Positions 1 to 11,500 of a stretch of 64,000 bases of DNA are shown in pieces. The DNA is from Branchiostoma lanceolatum (taxonomy: Eukaryota > Chordata > Leptocardii > Amphioxiformes > Branchiostomatidae). The notes under the pieces are model-generated. The model made no database searches, had not been told where the DNA came from, and saw only the letters and a program-made list of their open reading frames with translations. A program made the position numbers and the translations under genes. Position 1 is the first letter of the stretch. Each line of letters starts with the position of its first letter. The DNA is taken from positions 24,003,925 to 24,067,924 of the forward strand of contig NC_089725.1 in assembly GCF_035083965.1 (NCBI RefSeq), given 5' to 3'.

Positions 1-73
1 GCGGTGGGGGAGGCGTGGGTTCAGCACCCTGCCAGGCGAGCGTAGGGTTCTTCATAAGTGTGATGTGGTGATA
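1..73 (-). CDS. Possible BIRC6 exon 22 (start only)
   Basis: On the minus strand a pyrimidine-rich tract ends in CTCCAG at about 79-74, followed by an open frame in the phase left by exon 21 (phase 0) that runs to the window edge and ends in a proline-rich stretch. I do not see clear similarity to the next human BIRC6 segment, so this could be intron or a lineage-specific linker exon. Confidence 0.25.
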
Positions 74-2599
74 CTGGAGGTTTGACAGGAGAGGAAGGCA
101 CCACACTTCATACCAACCAAAGCACAGCACACACCACCCACAGCAAGGGTTACAAGGTTCATGTTGTAGGGGGTTAGCGGTGCACACACCAATTCTTCTT
201 TTTGATATACTTAAAATACCAAAATAAACTGGGGTGTGCCCCCTTAAAAGGTAAGTCTGGAATGGGGCTGATTTGGTCAGACTTCAAGCTAAGAAATAGA
301 TTTTCATCAAAAAACGAAGATTCAAAGTTCTCTAAAAAATCTGTCAGAGGCTTTATGTTTGTCTGTAGGATGTTTGTCTGTCTGAGTCTGTTTACTTGTT
401 CACGTCATTATCTGTACATGTATGTCTGCATGTCTAAATGATAGCCAAATTTTGCAAACTTTTGGTTCAACACCTATTTTGGTTCCACACCTATTTTGGT
501 TCCACACCTATATGTTCGAGACAGGGCAGGACTTTGGTGTCACCTCTATTCATGACTTTTTTTGTATCATGGCTACATTTCTGTAACCAGTGACAGCCAA
601 AGTAGACGACTATAGAGATATCAGTTATTGTCTTTCTTCTGTTTTCTACAGATCTTCAAATGGAAATTTTAAAGGACAATTAAATTGCCAGAAGAGAACT
701 TCTATACCTCTACTTTTTTGGTGATGGGGAGGAATAAAGTGCTATACCCCTTTCAGTTGCATGAACTTTGAAACGAGAGGCACCAATCCATGCACAGATT
801 CAAGTGCGAGGGTTAAGATGCAGATCAGGATTAGCAAGAAAAGAAGTTAAGCATCGCTGAAGTTATCAAAGTTCCAATCTCAGCAAAAGTTACATGAATC
901 AGAAATCATGTCTAGACTACACACAATTCACACTCATACAGTAAAACTTCAATCAAAAGAAAAGATACAACATACATGTACACCTTCAAATGGAGATGGA
1001 TACTAAATGCATATAAAACATCATCTATACCAAAACATTTGCTGTATCATAGTAAGTATTTGATATGATATCTAACCTTTTTGTTTCCTTGCTGCTGCAG
1101 CACCTGTGCATACGACGGCGGCTTTTCAGGGAGGGGGAAGGAGGAGAGGAATGTACCGAATCCTGAGATTGCTTTCTGCCCTCCTGACTGTGATTCGTTT
1201 GGGGGGGTCAGAGGGGGGGTCATGAAGAGGGGGGTTGACTTGGGTGTCGGAGGGAAAACTGTTTCCGTGGTGTAGCTGAACATGGGCGCGGGGTTGATGT
1301 TGTTTCCCATGTTAGCCTCCATCTTGGACTCCTGCAGCTTCTGTTCCAGCTTCTGCTTCTGAGGTGGAAGAGATGTGGTGATAAACGCAGGAAACTGGAG
1401 GAGGCAGGCCACCAGCAGGAGCAGAGAAAGCACAGAAAAGCACACAGAGAAGGACTTGTGTTGGGCATCACATGGACGATGACAGGAAAAAGAATGATCA
1501 TGCAGAAAGTCCAGTAAAATGAAATCAGGAACCATGATGTATACAAAAAATACGTTGGAGCAAAACAGATTCTGACTCAGTAATATCAAATTCCATGAAT
1601 TGTTTTTGCCCAAAACATGGCAAATGTTTTGGCATCTTGTGAAAATACATTGATGTATCTCTTTGCATTACTTTTTGGGCAATGCATTAAAATTTTATTA
1701 CTAGTGTACAGATGGTAGAATTAAGTACAATTATTTTTTCTTCCTTTGTCTTGACCTGTTTAGGCTTCTGGGAGGAAGGTGGAGGGAAGAATGTTGGGAA
1801 CTGACCATCAACGAAAGAAACAGAAAGAGGTAAGAAAATGTACATACCAAAAAAAATGTCATGTAGAAAAGAGACGGACAGAAAACAAAAGGCAACAGCA
1901 AAACAGGAAGTAGTCAGAGAATAAGTGTATGTCACAACAGTTCCGTAAATGAAAGGATTATATACGGGAGTCAAAGAACAGGTAATCAGTGGTAATGTAT
2001 TAAAGAAATGAAGAAAAAGAGGAGAGTAGAAATGAGAAGGAATGAATAAACAAATGACAGGTAATTGTGAAGAAAAATTATGGAACATGAAGGAAAAGCA
2101 GAAAAAGCAAACAAATGACACATGAGGTGAAATGATGAGAATGAAGATGTACCATACCATGGGAACATTAGTGACAGGAATGCATTACACAACACAGAGA
2201 CAGAAACACAGCAGAAAAAGAATAAGGCTAATTAGGAACGAAGAAATATTTTCTTTATGAGAAAAGTGGATTCCTTCATGCGCCTAGTGTTTGAATTGTC
2301 AATTAAACCACAAATGTGATTGCTGTAGTTGACACAAAAGCAACCTTGTTTTTTTCCTAAATCACAATAAATGTACAAATACATTCCTTATTTTTCAATG
2401 AAAAATTAAAATTACCATGAAAGTTCATCTGAGTTGGTAAAGTACATAATGAGAACTGTTTATATCTAATTTGTAATTACAGTTTTTACAAAAATATATG
2501 TGAGTTTGACTAAACCCCCATTTATTGTCATCATTAGGTTTAAGTCTTTAAATTATAGTGATGTTCTGAGACATGATCTACAGCTGGTTGGTTCTTTAC
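74..2599 (-). other. BIRC6 introns 20-21 region, no further genes seen
   Basis: Apart from exon 21 (1077-1358) this stretch is intronic. Intron 20 (1359-2599) and the preceding piece (74-1076) are AT-rich with short open frames on both strands that show no protein-like composition. A tandem of ATTTTGGTTCCACACCTAT-like units lies at about 476-510. I see no mobile element ends or RNA genes. Confidence 0.6.
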
Positions 2600-5500
2600 C
2601 TGTTGCTGCAGCTTGATGAGGTGCTGTTGTTTCTGTTGCAGTGCGCTCAGCTGCTGCTCAGCTGAAGCCATGGCGTTCTGTAGCGACGCCAGCGCAGCCT
2701 CTGCTGCAGACTGCACAGAGCTGTTGCCCTCCCCGGCTATCGCTGTGGTGCCCGTGCCGCTCATGGGGGCCACCACAGAGATGCCGCTGGTGGTGGGGAG
2801 GGATGGGGCTGTAGGAAGAAGGAGAGGATATGTTATGGTACCCTTCTTCTACCCTATTGTTTGCTTACATTGCTTAAGGCTGTCTGTCAGTCCTCATTCA
2901 TTGTCATCTTCTTCATATCAGTGCAACACTAACATATCTCCAAGAATATGGCATCAAGTATCCTTGACTTTTCTACTCCGAGACTTTCCTGTGGATTCTA
3001 TGCTTTACAAGTTGAATTCTGCCCAGCCAAAGGGATTGGTAGGTGGTTTACAGTAGAATCCTACAAAGCTGTATTCTTTCCTTCCTTGAAATACACAACA
3101 TAACAGGCCTATTTCTTAAAGTATCATTTTAACATTTAAGAGTTTATTTCCAATTGGAGAAGACAAAAGGCCTAAACAAACAGCATGAAATAATCACTTC
3201 TTGTGTGCACCATACAAGCTATTTGAAGTGTATTACCTGAGTCAGCCTTCTCCATGCGGGTGCCATCACTGGTACTACTGCAGGTGAAGTGCAGTGGTTC
3301 CACCTCCAGCATGCCCTTCAGCAGCTGCTGCACCTCTGACAGGTTGGAGTCACTGTCCTTGCCCGTGGGGTTGTTGATGTTGTCAGCCATGGCCAGCAGC
3401 TCATCCAGGGTGGAGCCTGTGCCAGCCTTACTGGCTATGGACTGGTCTATGTCAAACAGCACTGGCTCAAATGGTGTGCCGTACAGGCCAAACCTGAAGT
3501 GGGGGTAAGATCATTAGTGATAGGAAATTAACATGTTGTATTGGCACAATTTTATTTTATATTGTGGTAAAACAAATCTTTTTCTACAGTACACTTCATG
3601 TAAGTTCCATTGTCAGGAGATACATGTAGCTGCAACATTCAATAAATGTTAAACATATCCCTAGTCCTGTCTTTGTATACATACATGTATGACTGACACC
3701 ATATGACACCAACTTTCCTTTGAGAGGCTGTACAAATATTTTGGATTGCAGCAAAGGCTTACTACTTTCAATACCTTAGTTGTTGTACCCACCTTGCCCT
3801 GAGAAGTGCATGTTGGGGTAACATCCTGCTGTTGAGCTGCTCAGACAGCTCAGACAGGAGTGACACACACGTCCCACCGATGGCGTCCACATCCATCAGC
3901 TTCACGTGGTTGAACAGGGTGAAGTACCAGTGTAGCGCCCCGGCAGACGCAGCATGGGGAGTCAGGGGCAGACAGTCCAACAGGGCGTGGAGGAGAGCCA
4001 CGTTGAACGTGGCCAGTTGGTCCAAGTCTCCTGACTGCTTTGCATAGCTAAAAAGGGGGTGGAGAGGACAATGTTGAGTATATTGTTCATGCTATTTCAG
4101 TAACATGACAAATGTGCTACACTTAAGTTTATTTTTGTTCTTTTGAAAGTTCAGTTGTGTAGAAAGCATGGTTCTCTTTCTGATTATCAATAAAAATATG
4201 CATTTTTTTTAAACAAGCTCCAGCACTTCTTGGTACTAGACACTATATTGTAGTATTTCGTACATAAAATTTAAAACATGAGACAGGCGTTCTTACTCGA
4301 GACAGAGAACGATGAGCCGCGTGCACTTGTGCGCCACGCTGCGGGTGGCCTCCAGGAAGGACGACTTGACCAGGCTGGGCAGGTACGACTGCACACAGGT
4401 GATCACATGGCCATGTTTCGCCCTGTGGGTAGGAAGTAGCAACATACACAATTAACATGGGTATAGAAAGTGTGAGAAGGACAACTACATGTACCTGCAC
4501 GGATATCACAAATCAATCTTGCACTAGCATTATGTTTAACCTGTCATGGGCTCCCTTGGAAATCAGCCTTATTCAGCTGAAACTACTACCCAAGATCAAT
4601 ACATAGATTTTAAAAAATGAAATACAGTACCGCTCGCGTGATAGTTAACATCTCTAACGCGTTATAACGCGTTAGAGTTGTGTCCTCGTCGCGTTATCCT
4701 TGCGATAGGGTTATGTTGTTGTCGCGTTATAGTTTTTTTCTAACGCGTTCTCGTGCGTTAGGGTTAGAGTTAATGAGATAGGGTCAAATTTCATGTTTGT
4801 TTAACCAGCGGTAAAAACAATAGCGACCTGTCACTTTGAGGGATGTCATGTAGCGACGGCGGCGCCTCTCTCGTGCCGATACAAGCCAGAAATACAAACG
4901 ATAAATTACGTTCTTTTAATTTCAAAGACCACATTACGCTAAGAGCAAGGGACGAAAAAATTCCCGACTATCAATTAGAAACTCTGGCCTCCTTAGCAAA
5001 AATCTTCAGCGGCGTAATTTATTTGGGGGGAGCGCTAAAACGCCGGCAAGGGCAGTTTCGCCGCCCCGAAAAATAAAGCCACCGAAGGAGGCAACGGAAC
5101 GCCAACATTTCTGGTGGTGTTATAGGGCATATATTTCTTTTTATTGAGAACCGACCCTCTCTGTGGCAATATTGACTGCATTTTCTAACACGAAATGCCG
5201 CAAGCCACTTGTAGTACACGTCAGTAAATCCAACATCGCCGGACATCCCGTGCCGCACGTAAAAAAACAAAGGTCGATGACCCGTCCCTTGGTGTGTAGT
5301 AAAACCGTCGGCGCGGCGGCATGTTGCAAATTTCCACCTTCTGAAACACTCCAATTTGCGGTTGCTTTGGTAAAAAGAAGCGGTTTGACTGTTGTGACAC
5401 ACACACAAAAATAGTTTGAAAAATATATTGGATCAGTTAGTTTGTTTCTGGATATAATATCGTAGATAATGTTTCTGTTTACCCAACATGATACATGTAT

Positions 5501-8500
5501 CAAGCATGTCAAGCCGCCGATGTTCTCACGTTCTGAACAGTTGATTGACAGGTGGCCGCTCTTTGTGGGACTTCCGCCTGGCGCCAAGCAGTCTGGACGA
5601 CCGCCGAGGAGGCCGATCTGAGCAGCCCGATCTTTGCCGAATATAAACGACATTCTGTCATTGGTCACCGAAGGAAACCGACATCCATGGGGGTGGAGAG
5701 TGTGTCCGAACGTTTCTAAATTTGGAGATAGTCACTTGTTTTCTGAAGTGAAGTCGAATGGTGCTACAATTCTGATACAAGGGAGGGAGGACTGACATTG
5801 CCGGCAGGTATTGCAGAGATTTGCCGCGACATTGTTCCATTATCTGTGCTGGTGGACATGGTTTTCCAAATAATACTAAATGTACTTTGTTGGTACTGTT
5901 TTACTTATTACTGTTATTATCATATATACATACATATGCTATGAATAAAACGATATTCATAGCATATGACACTTCCTGTGTAAAATTGGCAGTAATAGCT
6001 GTCCTGATTTTGTACTTTTCTAAGTCGGCAATCCGTAGTAATGATTCGTTTAACGACGCTGTAGCACTTCGACAGACACCATCTCTGGCTGTATCGAAGT
6101 ATGTTTACGTTCTGCATCAGTTGTTAGCTGTCCGTAGTAAGCAGGCCAACAGTATGCAGATCCCAGGAAGGAAATGTAGCAAGTTTCAGTTTTGTGCATG
6201 TGTATTATTGCTTTTGTCCGGTGATATTCCAGTAAATCCCGGCCCTAGTAGTCGAACTGTTAAAGACCCATGTGGTGAATGTCGTAAAGATGTAAGGAAA
6301 GGAATTGAATGCCAGAAATGCTTTACATGGTACCATCAAAGTTGTTCAGCTATGTCACACACAATGTTTCAATGTTATGTTGAAAAGAGTGACCTAGAAT
6401 GGTCGTGCTTCAAATGTGAATGTGATCGCCTAAACTTTCCCGAAAACCTTAATATGTCGAACGCCTCTCTGGAACAAATGCCTTCTACTTCTTGTCCACC
6501 TAAGAAAGGACCTAAAAAAGGTCTCATGTTGGCTCATCAGAATATTCGCAGTCTTCCAGCAAAACATGCTGATCTAGAAATCCTTGCTTCAGAAAGTAGA
6601 ATGGATATAATTGGCTTAACCGAAACCCACCTGAGCGAAGATTTCCCAGATGATACCATACAGCTACAGGGGTACTTTCTTCTCAGGAAGGACAGGGGGT
6701 CAAGACATGGGGGTGGGGTGGCATTCTACATTAAGGACTCTATATCTTTCAAAGAAAGAAGCGATCTTACTGTTGAGGGTTTGGAGGCCCTGTGGATTGA
6801 GTTGACCCCCCCTAAGTCAAAACACCAACTTGTCTGCTGTGCATACAGACCACCCACTGATGAACATTTCTTCGAGCGTTTCAGAGAGTCTCTTGACAAA
6901 GCGTCTGATACGAATATGGAAATGACAATCATGGGTGACCTAAACTGTGACTTTCTGAAGGACAAGGGGCCTGTCGAGGATCTCAGGTTCTTGTGTGATG
7001 CTTACGACCTTAGTAACCTCATAACTGAACCTACAAGAGTGACGGAAGGGTCTTCTACCCTTATTGACGTCATTTTAACATCTAACCCAAGTAAACACTC
7101 GAACAGTGGTGTTTACAAGGGGTCACTAAGCGACCATCACCTTATCTTCACATATAGGGGACTTAAGACACCAAGGCCACCGCCTAAATACATATCTACA
7201 AGAATCTTCAAAGGATTCGATGAGGGAAAATTTAGGGAAGATTTGGCCAAAGTTCCATGGAACACTATCAATGCTTTAGATTCCGTGCAAAGTATGTGGG
7301 TAACATGGAAATCGCTCTTTGAAACCGTTTGCAACAAACATGCACCTCTCAAAAAGTTCCGTGTAAGGGGAGAGGACTGTCCGCCGTGGCTCACCCAAGA
7401 TATACGCGAGCTAATGTCGCTTCGTGATAAGGCGAGACACACGGCTGAGTCGACCCAGAGTCGAACTGACTGGGAAACTTACAAACAGCTGCGTAATCAC
7501 ACCAAGCGTACGATGATCTCGAGCAAGCGAACCTACCTGAATGACAAAATCAACAGCGGTAATATCAATACCATGTGGAAATCATTAAAGTCTCTATTAG
7601 GAAAGACCAAGTCATCTAATATTTCATGTCTCAAAGATGAAAATGGGGATATGTGCTCGTCGCCACTGGAAATTGCCCATGAGCTAAACAAGTATTTTGG
7701 TACGGTTGCCGAAAAGTTAGCACTTAGTATTAACAAGGGAATGTCACTTCTCAGTCCATTGCAATTCGTTCACCGTTGTTTGGAGCGTTTCACCTTCAGC
7801 CGTGTATCAACTGAGTTTGTCCAACAAGAACTCCTTGCTCTGAAAACGGACAAAGCTGTTGGTCTAGACCACCTTAACAACAGATTGCTCAAGTCAGCAG
7901 CAGTGATCATTGCACCATCTCTAACGGGCATATTCAATGAATCTTTGCTTAGAAGTGAGTTTCCAGAGGACTGGAAACAGGCACGCCTATCACCAATACA
8001 CAAAGCAGGGGATAGAGCTACACCAAATAACTATAGACCGGTCAGCATACTACCAGCTGTCTCAAAAATACTTGAAAGAACAGTACACTCCCAAGTGTAC
8101 GAGTATTTGACAGTAAACAGTATTCTTACGGAGGCCCAGTCTGGCTTTAGGCCTGGTCATTCCACACAGTCCGCAGCGCACCTTCTCACTGAGAAGTGGT
8201 TCAGTGCTATAAATGCTGGCCAGCTGACAGGGGCTGTTTTTATAGACCTGTCCAAGGCGTTTGATACGCTCGATCATAAGATCCTACTCCAAAAGATGTT
8301 TTGCTATGGTATACAGGGGGAGGCACTGGATTGGTTTACGTCATACCTATCAAGCAGGCAGCACTGTACTGCCGTAAATGGAGCTACCTCTGATTTTCAT
8401 CAAATGCAATATGGAGTACCCCAGGGCTCAATATTGGGACCGCTTTTGTTCTTAATTTATGTAAATGATATGCCAAATTGCGCTAAATTCTGTTATCTTT

Positions 8501-11500
8501 CCATGTATGCAGATGACACTGTCATCTACTATTGTGACAAAGATGTCAGTATCATTGAAGATAAACTACAGAATGATCTCGATACTCTTACACAGTGGTT
8601 TATAGCAAACTCATTGTCAGAGAACAGTGGAAAGTGCAAATTTATGCTTATTGGAACAGACAAGAGAGTTAACAGTTGCAGAAGCCCCAAATTGTCCATC
8701 AATGGGGCAGCTGTAACAGCATGTAATATGTACAAATACCTAGGGGTGATAATTGATCGCAATCTTAACTGGAAGTGCCAAGTAAATGCCATTTTGTGCA
8801 AACTCAGGCGATCACTCAGCATTTTAAAGCACGTCCGCACTTTCGTTTCAACACCTACTCTGTTAACTTTGTACAAAGCAATATTTCTGCCACATATCGT
8901 ATATGCATGTACTGTCTGGGACTCTGCGTCAGATCGGGAACTGGAGAAACTACAAAGGATGCAAAACCGAGCCGGCAAGTTGATCCTACGTGCCCCGTAC
9001 CTTACTCCATCGGCAGAAGTTCACGCACGTCTGGGATGGAAAGATGTCAAGTCAACACATAAGCACCAGAAAGCCCTACTGGTACACAAGGCCTTGAACA
9101 ACTGGTTACCGTCCTACATGCGCCGGATGTTCACCTACTGCAGGGACAGAGCTACCAGGAGCACTAGACTAAGTGCTTCAGACCTCCTTGTGGTACCGAT
9201 GCCCCTGAGAGAGGTCTACAGGAGGTCCCTAGCCTACTCCGGTTCGCTGATATGGAACTCCTTACCGCAGGCCGCTAGGGCAGCAACTTCCATTGCAACC
9301 TTTAAAAGACTCAGTAACTGACCTTTATGAACGATTATCGACTTATCGATTAATGACTCGACGAATTATTATTTGTTATTTTTGTGTTTTCACTATTTAT
9401 ATATTCTTTGTATTATTGATATAATTTCGATTCACCTTGTTTGACCAAACATTTAGTTATCTATTTATTGTTATGTTGACCCCTTGACACTCCTCATCTC
9501 GACCTCTATGAAAAGCGGCCCTGAGGGCCGATTAGAGTATGTTTTCGAGAATAAATAAAGGCACAATCAAACAAACAATATTGTGCTCGATCATAACATA
9601 GAATTTGTATATAAGTAGATGATGTTTTTATTTCCTTGATAAGACATCAGTAGGTACGTTTCCAGGCTACGACTCAAGTTTTCATACGCCGACTTCATTT
9701 GAATGCTACTCGCTGCTTGTCGGGGGTGCAGCGGGACAGCCAACAAACCTACCTGTTCCTGTCGGAGCTGTTGCGTTCCCGCCTAGTTCCCACCGTTCCG
9801 GGTCGTCCGACAATCGACGAACCTTACTGCTGGGAATTCATTTAACCTTGCAGCGATCTTAGGTTCTGATATCTTGGTTCGACAACAGATATAAGGCATA
9901 AACTATTTTGCCTAAACATGTTATGTATCATCGGTTCTTGATTCCGAAATGCTGCTATGACGTCGGAAAAAGACACTCATACATAGATATAAACGCACAC
10001 GCACACTCAGAACCTTCCACCTGTGAAAATGTCCATGATTGTCAGCGGTGATGATTCGGCCCCGTTGTAAACCTTATATTTGACTGAATATATTTGCCGA
10101 TTTCTACGTATTATCTCAGAACTTTGTTACGTTAATTTGGAGAGCTGAAATCACCAGCCTTCATTATATATTATGTTTTATTTGTTGACAAGAAACGTCA
10201 CATTCTAGTTGATCTCAGTGTTGAGTTTGTGTTAAAGTTGAAATCTATTTTATCGATTTCGTTCCCCTTCATTGTGTATCTGTTTTAAGTTGTGTTGGCA
10301 CTTTACGTAACTAACTGTGTAACTAACATTATTTTATCATGGCTGTTCAATGAGGTTCAACAAACATGTACACTGCGTCACAACATATTGCATTTGAAAC
10401 ATCAAAGGTAAGTTAAGTATAGACCATTCGGCAGCTTATTCATCTAGACGGATCGACCACCCCCCGGTTCCAAATCTTGGAAATACGGTAGGTTATTCAC
10501 TAAATCTGTCAGTGCATGAAGAAAATTGATACCCTTTGAATAATGAAACGTACGGTACGGGATTCATACTAGTACTCCGTCAGATCGGCGTTCACAACAT
10601 TACCACGAACTACTAGTATATGCGTATATTTAAAGTACTATCCTAGAAACTGTTAGAATACAATGCAATACAATACAATAAAAATGTAATACATAGTAAT
10701 AATCTGATGTTTATAAATCCCTTTGAATTTTGAGACCTACGGGATTTACTACTCGGTCAGATCGGCGTCCACAACATTACCGATTCATTACCACGAACAT
10801 AGTTGCCATCAAACATGATGTACTCTGCCGATGCGTATATTTCAAGTACTGTACTATCCTAGAAACTGTTAGTATATAGCTGAATACAATACAAACATAA
10901 TACATAGTAATAATCAAATGTCAAATACACAGGGCGGACAAAAATCAACATTGTTGTCAACCTTAAATAGGTTTCCCTTCTTTGAGAACATGCCGACAGA
11001 GAAGCCGCGGGTCTTCCCGCATGTGTCAATCAAATTTAGCAGCGGATGGTAGGCGCCGCCGGTCTAGACCCGCAAGTTTTGCTACCGGCATCGAGTCTTA
11101 CGCGCAAAACATTGTGATTGCAATCGCCACGATAAATACCTCGTATTTGTGCTCAAAACGCCAAAAGGTTGACAACATGCCAGACGTTCCTAAACTTATA
11201 AAACCGTGTACACGTCGCCGTGATACGGGGTGTAATTCGCATAAACAAGTCACATTCCAATTTTTCACCCGGAAGCGAAATCGGTCGCCGCGCCATGTTT
11301 CTGGAGCTTGAATGTCGAAGGGAGATATCTAACGTTACATGTAAAAGCTCGTCAAGTAGATATTTCCCGGCCTTTTACACCGACGTAAGGTACCCAGCTT
11401 TTTGATAGCGAGGGCAGGCGCTCGGCTTACGGTACTTGACTCTACCGACTCTAGTCTATATTATATTGTGCGGGCCGGCGCTCCACACGTCGTGTAACTA

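Larger units (their letters stand above)
5510..9600 (+). mobile_element. CR1-type LINE, near full length, antisense to BIRC6
   Basis: A non-LTR retrotransposon: a GC-rich stretch from about 5510 that probably is its 5' untranslated region, one long uninterrupted coding frame, a 3' hairpin CGGCCC-TGA-GGGCCG at 9516-9530, and AATAAATAAA shortly before the end. Both outer limits are approximate because I could not find a convincing target-site duplication. It lies inside the long-TIR element, so it inserted after (or was carried by) that element. Confidence 0.8.

Noticed and set aside
1687..2160. 157-codon minus-strand frame in BIRC6 intron 20
   Set aside because: Phe/Ser/Leu-rich low-complexity composition typical of AT-rich intron; no splice sites that continue the BIRC6 frame.
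4843..5076. 77-codon frame as a possible transposon gene
   Set aside because: No DDE, helix-turn-helix or other family motif; length alone is not support.
8529..8978. 149-codon frame opposite the LINE
   Set aside because: Antisense shadow of the reverse transcriptase region.
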